Of a stretch of 64,000 nucleotides of DNA, positions 1-13,721 are shown piece by piece (the first letter of the stretch is position 1; each line of letters starts with the position of its first letter). Below the pieces are notes generated by a model. It saw only the letters and a list, made by a program, of their open reading frames with translations. It was not told the DNA's origin and ran no database searches. Source of the DNA: Crotophaga sulcirostris (Eukaryota; Chordata; Aves; Cuculiformes; Crotophagidae); NCBI GenBank assembly GCA_013397455.1, contig VYZB01000291.1, positions 637,895 through 701,894 on the forward strand, in the 5' to 3' direction. The position numbers were made by a program, and so were the translations under genes.

Positions 1-163
1 GAGTTCAGAGCTTAACAGGTAGCTTCTGAGCAGAAGAGCTGTGATTAGTGCTTCCAGGTTCTTGTTCATCCAGGTGGTAGAGAAGTTATGCTATTGTGCT
101 TTAAGGAGTTGCTGTGCCCTACTTTATACATTAACTAGTGTCACATGGTTCTTTGGTATTTTA

Positions 164-181
164 ATTATTATTATTATTATT
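164..181. repeat. (ATT)6 microsatellite
   Basis: Six uninterrupted ATT units are read directly from the sequence. This is an ordinary short simple repeat. Confidence 0.9.
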
Positions 182-224
182 GTGGAAACACCTAATAGGA
201 GCCAAGTTCATGTTGAGACTCTTG

Positions 225-260
225 AATAAAAGATTTCATTAAAAACCTTTGTCTGGTTAT
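225..260 (+). promoter_or_regulatory. Possible polyadenylation signal with GT-rich downstream stretch
   Basis: A canonical AATAAA hexamer lies at 225-230. A plausible cleavage zone near 240-246 and a T/G-rich stretch (tttgtctggtt) follow within 30 bases, which is the arrangement of a vertebrate poly(A) site. If real, it would end a plus-strand transcript entering from the left edge of the window. The hexamer is common by chance in AT-rich DNA and no exon is visible upstream, so this is a weak call. Confidence 0.22.
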
Positions 261-597
261 TTATTATGCTGTTGATACCTGAAAATATAAGATGTCATGT
301 GCAGGAGTCAGATTTTTGGCTCCATAGAGTTTCTGCTAATTAAATTGCTAAGTGTGTCTGTTATTAGGAAAGCCAGAAGAAATGATACAAGGGGAGGGAG
401 CGAAATGCCCATCTTGTCCTTTCTTTGCAGAGCTGCATTTGGATCACTCCGACCTCTGGGTCTCATAGAGCAGGTGTCTATCACATCTCACCCAAGGAGA
501 GAAAATAGGGATGGGCAAAGAGTCAGAGCTGGGGGAAGCGTGTGGCCAGGAGTTCAGCTGGAGACTTTCAGGCAAAACTTGCCCTCCTTAGACACAC

Positions 598-730
598 ACT
601 TCACCCTCTCCTCCCCCAGCAGCCCCACACATCTGACATTTCTGTCAAAAGATACCCTGAGTCGCCCCTCCTCCCTCCCTTTCCTTTCTCATCCCTCTGC
701 CCTTTTTCCTCCCCCTCTTCTTTCCCCTTA
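598..730. repeat. Pyrimidine-rich tract (purine-rich on the minus strand)
   Basis: The plus strand is dominated by C and T, and 665-729 is almost pure pyrimidine with only isolated purines. Overlapping reading frames on both strands here (proline/serine/leucine-rich on plus, glutamate/glycine/lysine-rich on minus) follow from this composition and are not taken as genes. Such tracts can adopt triplex (H-DNA) structure, but nothing here shows a function. Confidence 0.7.
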
Positions 731-734
731 TATG

Positions 735-1130
735 TGAATAGTGAGAAAATGACTGGAAACAATGTGCCAGTTTGCAGCACTTTACACTGAGGCCCTTTTC
801 TCCTCGCCTCTGACTCGAGAATGACTGAGAGTTGTTTTATTGTACAAAGATTCTCAGAGAAAAGAACTTTTATTTTACCCAATAACACAAGAATGGGCAA
901 CAGGCAAACAGTTAGTGCCTTGTTCCCAGCTGCCACTCAGACCTCGGCGGGAGAATCACTAATGGGGTCTCTGTGCCGCCTCTCTCCTCTCCTCAGTCTC
1001 CCTCTGTCTAGTTTGGATCGCGCCTCAGTTGGCTGCCTGTGAGTGAGGGTAAAGCGCCCCTGAGATAAGCTACTCCACTGTGTTTAATAATCCCACCTTT
1101 AGTTTTTCAGGGCAAAAAACTCTGAATTTT
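735..1130. other. Candidate conserved non-coding block
   Basis: This moderately GC-balanced stretch lacks simple repeats and recognisable transposon sequence. It holds several compact words of the kind seen in vertebrate non-coding conserved elements, for example 'gagataagc' (GATA-like) and 'tttaataatccc'. It carries a few CpGs (around 943-950 and 1018-1022), unusual for the surrounding AT-rich spacer. The call is an impression only and needs a multi-species alignment. Confidence 0.22.
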
Positions 1131-3810
1131 TATCATCAAGACTTGGAAGATGAACATACAGTGGAGAAGGCCATGAATGTAGTGACACAATTTGTAATTT
1201 GTCCCCTTGCACCTTGAAAAAGTGGAAGAGAGAAGAGCTGTAGCAGAGGGTGTCCATCTTAGAGGAAAAAAAACCAAAATAAACAAAAAATCATTTCCAC
1301 TAATAATTTAGCTGTTGATTCATAGTTGATATCTAAATGTCAGCTTTTTACAGCTTAATCATGGCTTTATTAACTCCTTTTTCCTAGTTGAAAGGCAGGC
1401 TGACTAGAAGGAAAGAATAATAAAGACTGGAGGATGGGGAATCTGAAATGTGAAGAGTGAATTAGACTTGTTTAGAAAAGAAAAGACTAGACAAGAAAAG
1501 ACAAGCTGGGAAAGAAGGGTGTGAAAAAAAACCTAACAGAAAACATCACGCCATTGGCTCTCCAAGTGTTTCATATTCTCGGCAGCGAAGTACGAAGCGT
1601 AGTTGTCGGAGACATTGAGAATTTGGAAAAAAAAAAAGCTTCTACTTAATTTCATCCAGAGTTCTTAAAGCTCATCTGTCATTTAAAATCCTTCCAACAT
1701 GTTATACACTATGTCTCTAATTATGTATAGGATTTTCAGATTCTGATGAACTTAGGTACTTAAACTCAACGAGACAGGACTCATCACATTTCCTTTGAAA
1801 ATCCCACAGTTTGGGGTCTGTTTTGATTTGTTTGATTTAGCAGGATGCCATTAGATTTTTAATAATATCAAGGTCCAAAGAAGTTTTCATGGTGGACTGT
1901 TTTCCTGAGAACTTCTAGTCATATATAACATAAGCAAAAATACCTGTACCTAAAGTTGTGAAGCACTTTTTTATTGCAATGATTGATTTTACTTGTTTTT
2001 AAACACTTTCTATGCTTTCTGAGCATACCTCAGGATGAGGTATTCATTTTTATTATTTAAATTTTTGAGCAAAAAAATATTCAGTCATTTTGAGAGACAG
2101 AAATAAGTAACGTTGCTTGCCCAAGTTAAAAAATGTGCACCATTCATCTCCACCTAGATGCATGAGAAGTATGAACCTTTTTTTGGATTCATCTCCTATT
2201 ATGAATTTTTGCCATGTACCTGAGCTTCCTTCTTTGGTGGGAAGAAAAACCTTAATTTTTTTTCCTGCAGACAGATACCCAAACATGAGCCTCTGCATCT
2301 CTTAAGGATCCCTTGGATTCACCAACAGTCAGGTGGAGGGAGAGGAGGAGAATATCATGGGAGTTGTGCCAAAAATAATAAATTACTCCTAATGATTATA
2401 TCTGGTACATTACTGTTTAGAATTTAGAAATTATATACAATCAGGAGTCTTAACAGGGTTAGATCTGTCTGAATCTCTTTTTAAGTCCTGGAAAAGCTGA
2501 GATCCTTATTACTGAGAGGATCCAGGTACACTGTAATCAAACTTGCTCTAGACCAGGTGACACTCTTTCTTTAGAGATGCAAGACTTTAAATAACTTAAT
2601 CCATTCTTGAAATTTAAAGTAAGTCTTCAGTTTCACTAAAGCCTCATATGTTCTGTGCTTCAGAAGGTTTATTTCTGTGAGTGTTTCAGGTGCCAAGTAC
2701 GAAATGTCGCATTTTTCTTTCATCCCATTTAATCTCAGTCTCTCTTTTATTATGGCTAGGAAACACTTATTTTTGAAATTGAAAAGATACAGGCTGATAT
2801 CTTTGAATTCAAATGTATCTTTGCTAAGCAAAATGAAGATTTTACTCAATAGATAGCCTGTATCTAGTAGTGCTGATTCTCCCTCATTTTTTTTGATATT
2901 TCTTGGCAGAAATGGGAAAGGCATTTCATAATACTCATGTTAGAATTTCTGAAGCGGGACCCCCGCTTTCAGTGTAAGTTTTCCATAGGATAGATTTAAT
3001 GACAGGATCATGTAGATATTTCAGAAAGGTCTTAGAGAAGGACTGGGCAATGCAAAAACACATCTATACCGCTGCATTTCCAAAATTTCTCAGTTGAGCA
3101 ATGGTCACAATGCAGTGACTGGCTCTTGGTCACAGACACAGTCAGCCAGTTCAGACAGACAATTTGAATTCTTCACATCAGGCATTTAATGCAGATTTGT
3201 GGGAGTAAATTAATTTGATTTAAGTCCATATGGAAAAACAAAGTGAGTGGCAAGAAATCCGTGTGTATAGAGCTGTTAAAGCTTGTGGAACCCCCAAATT
3301 CAAATTAAACCTTGATGTTTTGCCCATAAATTTCTCCAGGTAAATGCTGTACATTGGTTTAGTCTCTCTCCCTTTCCTGCTCACATTTGTGATAATCTCC
3401 ACAGTGAGTGTGGTCTTAGTTAACTGTTGCTCAGGTTGTAACTCAGAGAAGCAATTCAGGCTGTGAAAGCAACATTTCAATTATACGAATAATCAAATTC
3501 AAAATGTTATTTGAATAATTTGAGTTCTTAAATTAAGCAAGCACTTTTTTGCAAGTGGTCTATAAATTACATTTTCCGCTACATTGGCAGTAAACGGGTA
3601 ATTAATATCTCAACTTTTCCTTCTTAATGTTGATTTAAGAAAAATAAAATAAGCTTAGAACATAAATGAGCTCTGCTTTCATACCTCAAATATTACTGTC
3701 CCTGCTCAGTAAGCTGTGTAGCTCTGCTGTTTTTCTCTTTCCCATACCTGGACAAATATGTAAGTAGACAGATCATTCTGTTTAATTTAAATATGGGAAT
3801 TCTAGAACTA

Positions 3811-3830
3811 AAGAATGTATAAGAATGTAT
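3811..3830. repeat. Perfect 10-bp tandem duplication
   Basis: The unit aagaatgtat occurs twice in immediate succession with no mismatch. It is most simply a replication-slippage product. Confidence 0.9.
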
Positions 3831-6800
3831 AACTAAGTTGTAGTATTTTTTCTGTTGAATTCAGAGAAAATACATCTTCATCTTCAAAATTAAATGATTT
3901 GATTTGTTCCTTTTCATCCTATACCAACTAGGCATTTTGGCTCATTTGCCTAACATCAAATAAATGTAAATATGACTATTTTCCTCATAGGACAAATGTA
4001 CTTAAATTAAAACATTGTAAAAATAACAATCTGCAGTGTCATAAATGCAGAGAATGTATTAAAATAGTCTTATCCAACCTCTCAGAAAGGCTTTGTGAAA
4101 ATGGTCTTTTCTTATTTTGCTAAACTAAAGAACAGTAATTCAAATGGATAATAGGGTATGAATTGTTAATATTTCTCAATCAGGGAGAAATTATTAAATG
4201 GACCACTGAGTGACAAAAAGCAGGGGTCACCAGTCACTAAATACATACATAGTTTAATCAGTTAACCCCTACTATAGATATTACGTTGATAGAGATATTT
4301 ATAAGAAATACATTTACTCATAGTGTGAAGGTTAAACACTTGCTGTTCCTTTTTTAGAGTTAAATGTAATGAAGTTTTATCTGAGTGACAATAAGATATA
4401 TAAAAGGCAGCAAGGGAAACAAAGAAAGAGGGAAAAAAGAGACTGCATGTTTCCAAAGCTGCACTTAGAAATGGTAGAAAAATACAGGGAAATAAAACCA
4501 GCTATTTCAAAAGGATCAAAATTTTTCATTTTTATTTAAGTAATAATATTTTTCGTGAAATATATATAAAGCACCTACCTGAGATGGCTTCAAAACTAGA
4601 TATGTTTTCTATATACTGAGGAGTGCGTAGGAGGCTAACAATAGCCATTCTTTATTTGTAGATTACATTTGTCCATCCTTGCATCTTTCGTTAAACTAGT
4701 TTCGTTTACAAGAACTGTTAAACAAATATTCAGAATCCACTAAATTCTGCAATCCTTTACCTCCCAGGCTCTATTTTTCCAGCCTCTGCCCAGAGCTACA
4801 AGCTGAGCCAGCAAGGTGGTTTGAGACTGGTGAAATATTAGAGAGACAATGAAACTTGCATTCTTGGTTGTTTTAATACAGCGCTTGGGAGATGAAAGAT
4901 GGCAGAAAGTGAGGAGGTCTACATAACTGAAAAGACACTTCACAATACACAAAAAGCCCTGATACATACTCAGAGTCTTTACATTACCCAAGCAGATGTT
5001 TAAAATCAGACTTTCACATAAAAACGCAATTTCGTATAATCATAGCTTAGTTAGATGGACTCAACTCTCACATTTACTCTCTGAGTGTCAACCCAGAAAA
5101 AAACTGCTGGCTACTTCAAACTGAGCCTGAATTCAGCATTTTTCTGCCTCACTACCTCCAGCAGGGTATTGGAGGTCAGAACCTGCAAAGACCTTGGCCA
5201 CAATCATACTCTAAACCCCTGCACAACCTCCTGCAAGTCCAGCAAGTGAGCCACTCTGCACTGCCAGCTGACAGGCATCTCCAGCCCTAGATCTTAAAGA
5301 ATATTTGAGAGTATTTAATTAGATGATATTTTACCTGCTTCATCAACCTAAAGAGATACTAGGAATGATTTTTTTTGTTATTTGAGAAGGTGAATACATT
5401 ATCAGAAATAACAGACCCATCGTTTCCTACTGGTCAGAATCTGTAGCTGGTTAATTATTCAACAGGCTCTGGTGTTGCTGCCAAACCCATGCTTTCTTCT
5501 CATAGAATAACAGACAAGCTTGTTAGAGCAGCTTTCTTTGGACTGTCACTTTAGTGTTGATATGTGGTTTATTGAGATGCCGGCACTTTAATTTTAGTTT
5601 ATTCTTTTATTGTTTTATTTCTATCATTAAAAATGTACAACTTTCCCTGCTATTTGTGCCAGCAAGCTAAACTATATTAATATTACCTTTGTTACATCAT
5701 GCCATTCTTTTGCAGAAATTATATGCATAGATTAATGTCTTTGCAGAATTTTAGAATTAATCTGTATCTCTTTCCTGGTACCGTATGTTGCTGTTTTCCA
5801 CTCGTATGGAAATGCAGGTAATCTTGTGCCCTCAGTGACATGGGCAAGTGCTTTACAAAAAAGCATCTTTGACAGTTATCTTTTATACTTTAACATGACC
5901 AAAGAGTTAGGTTCTTAACCACTAGGCCTTGTACTACTTTGGGATTGGACAAAAGGCAGAAGTCTTGTGATAGTAGTATCCATTTATGAGTTTGCATTAT
6001 CATTTCATAAGGCAAAACAGAAGGTGATATAAGCCCACTGCCATTCCTTAGTTTTTGACGGAACATATTCATCAAAAAAGCATGCAGTCCCCTGAGCTTG
6101 CAGCCATATGCTACAGGAAAATGTCACCAGTTAAAGATGTATTCATTTGCTGTTTTGAAAACTCTGTTTGATATTCATGCATTCCAAGTGTTTTGACCTA
6201 GATTTCTGTAGAGGCATTAGATCCAGTACTGAACAGGAAGCCAGACAGCTGTTGCTTGTATAGTCAAAGGAAGAATTTAAAGTAAGGGGAAAAAAAAAAG
6301 AATAAAAAAAAATGAAAACATTTATTAATGCATGCCAACATTTTGCACAGCCAATATGTTTAATACCAGATTAACTAATATAAGCATATGGAGATGCATT
6401 TGTTGCAAAGCTTTAAAGAAAAGAACAAAGAAAAAAGTTGGATATATCTGAAGTTCACAGAGAATAGAATTTGCACTTTCTCCTATAAATGAAAGGCTGG
6501 TGAAATGGCAACATACTTTAATTATAAGCTACTTGCTAATGTCACAACATTTAAGTTTGGGGGCTATATTGTAGTACAAACCTCTCAGCATATGTCTTGC
6601 CTAATATAGAAAACTACAGGTAATAAAAAGCTTTACTGAGTTCTGCAGCTTTGAAAGTCTATTTTGCCCCAAAGTCATATAAACAATTTGTTTGTTGTAA
6701 TTGTAGATTCCTTTCTAGTAAACCCAGATACAAAACAGATATAATGTAAATATACACATCTAATTATTAAAGGCTGGCATTGGTTCCATAGCTGTGGCAA

Positions 6801-7500
6801 AGACACTGCATTTTGGTTTTACTGGGTTTATACAGATATGGTTAATGTGATGTTCATAAGTCTTTTGATAGTTGAGTAACAATTGTAAATAACATCAGAA
6901 ACAAATGTTATCTGGGTTTGATAGGTTATTACAGGGCTGCTCATCTAAACCAGCTTTAGCCAACCGAAAGCCTGATGTCAAAGCTACTTGTCCAGGTTGT
7001 CTCTCCATAGCTCTTCTGCTCTTCTTACCACTTACTGTAGATGTCTTTCTTGGGCTAGGTAGTCCTGGAAGGAGCCTATTTCTTTCAAGGGGATTTGGCT
7101 GATTTGTCCAGATCAGATGCCAAACCTTGAGATAGCTACAGACAGGCAGTCCCCCCTGTGGCAAACATGACCAATTCATTTTTTAGTATTAGTGGAAAAA
7201 CTTTTTAACTCTTAAGATCAAGCGGTGATCTGTTATCAGATTCAACATTTTCTCTTAATGGATTTTACATTGAGAGGGTACAAAAATAAAGGAAAAGGTG
7301 CGAACATTTCCCCTCTCTGAAAATGGTTTTAATTTTCACAGTGAAAACTATGAAGATGGATTTTTTTCCCAATAGCTCTTTTCCTAAGTGTTTATCAAAT
7401 AGTTTATGCAAACACATTTCAGCTTATGGTTTATTTATAAACAGTCCAATTTCATTCTCCACAAAGGTGTGGAATTGGTTACCCAAGCCACGTGCTGGTT

Positions 7501-7530
7501 ACTTATTTATTTATTTACTTACTTATTTAT
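7501..7530. repeat. (TTTA)n / (CTTA)n microsatellite
   Basis: A run of tetranucleotide units, mostly TTTA with ACTT variants, is read directly. On the plus strand it also gives overlapping ATTTA words, but without a transcript there is no reason to call an AU-rich element. Confidence 0.8.
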
Positions 7531-9182
7531 GACTGCGTGAATGAAACTTTTTAAACAAGGGAAAAATGAATGAAAAATAGTGAAGAAATGATGCTGCTTT
7601 TTAGAACGAATAAATCACAAGGTCTAAATGTCATGAAACTGAATTTTCCAGTATCTCCATGAAGAGTCAGTCAAGGTGCTTGTGAAGGCCTGCTGACAAC
7701 TAAAAACCTGCACATTCAGTGGCGTGGTTGGAAAACATACACAGACAAATATATTTAAGTATACAGTATTGAATGATGTCCTATATAAATGTCCAGCCCT
7801 TCTGTTCAGATGTGCTGTGCATGCTGTGAGCATATATCTAAATGGATACATCTACATAGATAGGTATGTATGCAGTAATAATCACTCTTCCCACGTCACA
7901 CTGTTTGCACTTGAGATAGAAGAACTCCAAATGTAATGTCAAATCTCAGAAATCTGGTGAGATTTGTCTTTCTAATTCAATATCCTAATGATGCAGCCAC
8001 CATTAGAAGTGATGCTCTGGAGGTGACTCCTTGCACTCTCAGAAGCTGGTTAGTAAGACAAGGCTTTTTGGGACTATGCGTTTTTTTATATGATTCCATG
8101 GGCATTGCAAAACACGACACTACAAACCCAGAAAATGGACTGACACTTAATGAAGAAATTTAAGAAGGGGCATGGAAAGATCATGGTTGTGAGGGGAGGG
8201 ATTGAGTAATGATGAGGAAAACAAACCTTTGGTAGTTGGGGTTGTAAATGTTTCCAAACAGAATAAAAAGAACAGGAAGAGTCATGAGAACTTACTTTCC
8301 TCTTGATTTATGAAAAACATCTAAAGTATCTTCCTGGCTGCTAGAGAAATTTCTTCTGTTAAGTAAAAATATCAGAGTGAAACACTGAAATTTTTGTCCA
8401 CTGTGTAGAATTTCTGTACATGGGCCTTATTACCATAGAAGTATCGTGCAAATATGTTTCACAAAATTCTGTTCAGGAGTGATTATTGTTGAAGGTGAAG
8501 TTTGATACTTTCCTTTCCCAGATCAATCAACAAAGTTAGAGATCTTTCTAAGCCTAATTGACCCACAGAGATTGGTTGGGTGAGCCAAAGAAATGTTTGG
8601 TTATTTTGACATTTGGTTAGCTTTAACACCCATCCAAATGTCCATGAATTCATTTATCTGCGCACAGGACCAGGATGAAGCTTGAACTCATTTGTCTGGT
8701 AATAAAATGTTTCAATCCTTCCACCCTTGCTTTTACAGTCAGAAGACACTTTGCATCTTAAACTGACATATTTTTCAATTTTTATAATCTACTTTTGCAA
8801 GATCCTTCCATATGGTTAAAGTTAAAATTCACAGAGACTATAGATAGCTGGGTCAGTCTTCGTATTAATTCAAAATGTGCCAGCTGAGATAGGAAACACT
8901 AGCTCTGTACAACAAAACATGAACTAATAATGGTTTGGTTCTTTGCTAATAGCATACCTGACACTAAATATCTTGTTATCCAGCCTGAACCACTTAGGAA
9001 TTAGCAGTAGCATACTGTACCGCAGCCAGTTTGAACAGATGGATTTAGAACCAGAGTCAAATATCTCCCTTTTTGGAATCTGTCTGCCTAATTTACTCGT
9101 GTTACTGTTAGAGAGATACCAAGATAGCTGATGATTCGGCTCTGCACTGTATTTACTCGGCTGCATTGCCACACAGAAATGT

Positions 9183-9385
9183 GATTCATAGACTCACAGG
9201 AATTGCAGATGGAAGAGCCATATTAGATAATTCAATCCATCTCCCTGCTGATGCAGAATTGCTTGCTACAGCTACAGTACATTTTCTAGTGTTTTGTCTG
9301 GTCTAGCTGTAAAAGTCCCCTGACACAGGATTTTCACTACTTCCCTTGGGAAAGTGCTACACAAGTTCATCTTTCAAAATAGGCA
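9183..9385 (-). mobile_element. Old CR1 LINE remnant, 3' part, minus strand
   Basis: The segment opens with 'gattcatagactcacagg', the reverse complement of a CR1 3' tail. It then passes through diagnostic stretches resembling ancient sauropsid CR1 copies: 'ctacagtacattttctag', then 'gtctggtctagctgtaaaag', then 'cacttcccttggga'. CR1 is a non-LTR retrotransposon that copies itself through an RNA intermediate and is typically 5'-truncated, as here. No open reverse-transcriptase frame remains. The divergence, judged by eye against remembered family sequence, is large, pointing to an insertion that may predate bird diversification. The subfamily is not assigned. Confidence 0.7.
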
Positions 9386-12300
9386 CCAGCAGAGACAGGC
9401 CAGAGAACTAGCAGGACAACTAACCTGTACTCACTTGGGAATTCCTGCTTTCCTAATCACTAGCTGATGCTGAATGAAGATGCTGTACCATCAAAATCAC
9501 ATAGTGCTTATGGACATATCACAGCTTTACAGTAATGGATATTTTTTCTTCTCATTTGCAAGATGTTTTGCTTATTCACACCTAACAACTTATTTTGCCT
9601 CTTTATCCCAACCCCTCTGGTGCATCTGCTAGTCCCTAACATGGTCAAAGCAAAGACCTGACACTAATAAACCATCCGAACAATCTCAACTCCTCTCTTG
9701 ATCCCTGCACTTCTGATGTAAAGTTCAAGTTTCTCATTCTCACAGAGCCCTGGCCCACCGTCAGTGCTAGCCTTTTCCCTAAGACCAATGATGTTGTCTT
9801 TATGGAGGACTCTCCTTGCTTGTTTGCTGCTATAGTAGTCTTTGTTTTACTCCATAATAGTAAGACCAAGGAATTTTCAGATTTCTGCTTGTTCAGAAAA
9901 AGTCTGGCCAAGGAAGTGGGAACTGTTGTCAATCAACACCAATAAACAATTTCCAAAAAATTCAGCAAATCAAGGAATGAGAAGGGAAAAAAAAAAAAGA
10001 CTTTTTTGACTGATTGAAACAATACACTTAAAAACCCGATTACACTGTAAATATTTAAATAATCAATGAAAATATTCAGTAATGGAATTGTGGGCATCTT
10101 TTTAACAGGATACTTTACTTATCTAACTTCTGTTTATAAGGAAAATAAAAAGTCAAAGTTCAGGCAGACAGTTCCAGTCATCTGTATGCATACCGGATTT
10201 TCACTCAGCAACTCTCCCAAATGGTGTGGTATGACCATCCTCCCATCCTTCCCGATTACCCACTTTTATTATAACTCTTACCAAAACAAGACAGGCCATT
10301 GTCAAAAGATTTCCCTGGATTTAGAGGGCTGTTTGCTGAAAGAATTCAGATTCCTCTTCAGCTCAGGAGCAATTAGGACATAGAGACTGGAGAACAAAAA
10401 TGACAAAAATAAAGATCAATTAAAATGTATAAATAAAAAATATATGTACATTTTTTTGGTCACCTATAGTTTTTTTCCTAGGTTCGGAGTCAGAATTGGA
10501 TATACCAAATACCAAGTGAAAGGCCAGCTAGTCACTAAGTCTAGCCCATCTGGAAGCAATAACTACAGTCAATCACAGAGTAAATCCTTATCTGATGAGA
10601 TTTCCAGCCCAATTTTTTTAGACACGAAAGGTTCAGATAGTTCAGATAAGGTTTGGCAGCTGAATTCGTATTTGTCCCAAGCAAGCCTCCAGAGGTTCAT
10701 CAGTCACTAGTAATAAGTGAAAGTCTTTATAAGGTGATGGTTATTTTGTGGTCAACATGAGATAAATTGGTGGTGCCAGCCCAGGTCCTACGAGACATCT
10801 GTCTACATGTGAATGCCATCACAAGCTTGCTAGATATTTCTGCAAAGGCATTGGTAGCTGAAGATTGTAATGAGCCTTCCTCGAAAATGGGGTGGCTTTT
10901 GCTTTTCCCCTGAGATAGAGTGGGAACCCAACTGTTTTCAAGGACAGTAGATCTAGCACATTCATTTGATGGAGCAAAAGGCTCTTTGAAGGTGATATCA
11001 GTAGAGAAAACAAGCTGCTCGGGATGTAATGAGACCCACATCCATTCCATCTCTTTGCCATTAGTTTGTTTGCCTGCTATGCCAGGTGTTCTCATTAGCC
11101 GTATGTATAAATATTTGTCAAATTTTTCTTTTTTACCATTCTAGTACTGTATATATAGGAAGAAGTGGAGCCAATCTGTGTGCCAAAACCAATGATGTTT
11201 GACAATTTCCTTTTGGCTGCTGGTAGCTGTGGCCTCTTTTAACAGCCCCTACTGCAGCGAGCTGCTATCTCAGAGATACCTCCAACTACTAAGGAACCAA
11301 ATTAGGAAAAAAACCCCAAAAGATATGGATGAGATATTGACCTTCCACATGTTGTACATTTTACCAATAAGTATTAATGACAAAGACACTAAGGAGTGTA
11401 ATCTCCCATCAATGAATCAATACAAATCCCATTAACACTCGATGAGAGGATAAGATTGCCTTCAGGAGATTCACACTTGCTCTTTGTATAGGACTCCCTC
11501 TAAAGGTTCTGGAAGTCCTTTTTTTTGCCTCAAGATGACCAGTGTATTGTGATTTTAATTAAACTAAGAGGTTTTAAGAGTCAAGGAAACTCAGTAGATG
11601 AACACAGCTTAAAAATTCCAAGATTTCCATATTGGTCCATATTTCATGTGCGTTGATTCTACTGGAATCTAGAAACTGAGAAGTGCATAACATCAACCAT
11701 TCAGGTTGTCAGCAAGATCAGTAAAAAACAGAGACAGTTAAACAGTCAGTTTCAAACTTCCGAGAAATTACAGGCTATCAGTTTTTAGTCAACTGTCTCC
11801 CTTCTTTCTCACTTCTTTGCTTTAACTTGTCCCTCCAGTTTCAGAAGTGATATGAAATACCCACCCTTGACCTCTTCCTTTGTAGATCTGCAATCATCTG
11901 CAATAGTGATTTAACTCACAGTCCCTGCACTGTGCAATTTCTTCTTCCGCTGAAAAAAAAAATGGAGCTAAACTTCATGGGAACTTACAAGCAGCTTCAG
12001 GATAGAAATTTATCTCACTGAAGAGAGCCAAGGATAAATTAGTTAAAGAAAGCACTGATGCTACTCAGGGTAATTGGCTCAAGTTAACTATTAGACTTAC
12101 TGGGCAACTTTATGAAGTTTTTGAAATGCTTTTGAACACAACAGTGTGGTGGGAATAAGAGGAAAATTGCTTACATATATCTAAATCCTCTGGGCAAAAT
12201 GTTGCAACCAAACAGTTCTAATTTAGGCTGATAAATCAAAGAAGAAAAAAAACCAGATTCGGAGTTGTATGTTTTGTTTTGTAGGTGGTGGGGTTTTTGT

Positions 12301-13721
12301 TGTTGGTTTTTTTTTTTTTGAGGGCGTGTTTGTTTTTTTGGGTTTTTTTGCTTGTTTTGTTGGTTTTTTTTCTTTTCTGAAGTACCTGATGGGAAAATGT
12401 TCAAAACCTCTGAGACTAATTTGTACTGAATATTAACTGGGGAGAGGGAGGGGCTCAACTCCTCTTTGATCTTCAGAAAGTCTTTCAATAAATCTAGAGC
12501 AAATTTGGGTACAACAGTGCCTTAGTCTTCTATTTAACTTTCTTCCTCCACTCTCCTGTATGTATGTCTCTATGAAGACATGGAAAAAAACTTGCCTGCA
12601 ATTCCACTCCTTATTCTGTTTTTGCAATTAGATATGCAGTCTGTGTTACCAGTATCATGGGAAGGCAACTGGGCCGTCTGCCTCCTTCCTGGTTGCCTCT
12701 GAATTTCTTTAGAATGCAAAGAAAACATGGTGGGACTTTGTTCAGAACAGTAAGAAACTAAATATTTATCTTCCCTCTTATAATTTATGCAGCATGGGAT
12801 TAATATAGAAAGTACCAAGACTGAAAGGTCAAGTGAGCTTCCAAACAGTGTTTCACAATGATATATATCTGCACTTTTACCATGGCCTGCTTTGTAGAAA
12901 TTGAAACACCAGTAGCAATGATGTAACTAAAGAAATAACCTTAACAGTGTTATGGCCTGACTTTCTGTTATGTATTTATAAGTTTAATTTACATTTCCTG
13001 TAGGAATCATTATCTCTGCTGGAAGTTTTAAATCAGCGCTAGTACCAAACTCTTATTGTTTACAGGCACCTGCTGATGTTTTACTTATTCAATGGAATGG
13101 GTATGGCATGAAGATAGTGCAGGTGTGCGATTTTCTGGTGTTGGACCACGTCAATGCAGTCCACATTCCTACCACCCATCTGGAGCAGATCAGAGAGTAA
13201 AATAACTTGTTGAGAATACCAAGGTTTCCTCTCAACATGGAGGTCATATGTAGTAAAAACACAATGTCCTTTCTCATGAAAGACCTTTTGAATGGACAAC
13301 TTCCCTTCCTCTGAGCTGCCCAAGTCACAGTCCTCACATTTATGCCCAAGGGACTTTTCCAGTCCTTGCGATTTCAATAATACTTGAACCATTTTTTTTT
13401 TACCTTTGCACTGCCATTAACATAGGAACTTCAGGTGAGGTCAGTGCAAGACAGCAGTCATGCTGTACATCACAGGAAAAGGAATATATCTCTAGTAACT
13501 GCAGCTTTCATTAGTGTTAAGTGGGTTGAATCAGATAATGTGACTCCTCACTATATCCTTTATTCATCTGATCAGTAGAGCTAGTCACTTAACTGTGCCC
13601 TTCTTCTGAAGCTGGAAAAGACCTGTCCGCAAGATTGCATCGTGTGTCAGAACAGCACACAAGTTTCTACTTAGAAGATATTTTAAGTACTTCGCTGCAG
13701 TTGAATGACCCAGGTTACTTG
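9386..13721. other. AT-rich spacer, no gene recognised
   Basis: I see no exon, RNA gene or confident transposon between the two old CR1 remnants. The frames present reach only 122 codons, overlap in several frames (for example 10727-11095 and 10819-11061 on the minus strand), and resemble nothing known. A G/T-rich low-complexity tract at 12271-12376 is listed separately. Confidence 0.55.
12271..12376. repeat. T-rich low-complexity tract with GGTGGTGG motif
   Basis: A stretch of about 105 bases made of poly-T runs separated by G or GG, beginning with gttttgttttgtaggtggtg. The reverse complement is A-rich with interspersed C and a CCACCACC-like word. The same combination recurs at 24212-24252, 28778-28860, 38314-38344 and 60552-60613. 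The lysine/glutamine/asparagine-rich frame on the minus strand (12171-12488) is produced by this composition. Confidence 0.8.

Larger units (their letters stand above)
1131..9182. other. AT-rich spacer, no gene recognised
   Basis: No exon, RNA gene or recognisable transposon was seen on either strand in this roughly 8-kb stretch. Reading frames are short and scattered. The longest is a minus-strand frame of 117 codons at 2571-2924, lysine- and leucine-rich, with no family I recognise and no convincing flanking splice sites. The stretch holds a 10-bp tandem duplication at 3811-3830 and a (TTTA)n-like repeat at 7501-7530, listed separately. Confidence 0.6.

Noticed and set aside
297..936. 146-codon plus and 111-codon minus frames at the left end
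   Set aside because: Both read through the pyrimidine/purine tract at 598-730, and their composition follows it.
2571..2924. 117-codon minus-strand frame rich in Lys, Leu and Phe
   Set aside because: The translation reminded me of a transposon-derived protein but contains no reverse-transcriptase or transposase motif I can point to. Chance frame in AT-rich DNA is the simpler reading.
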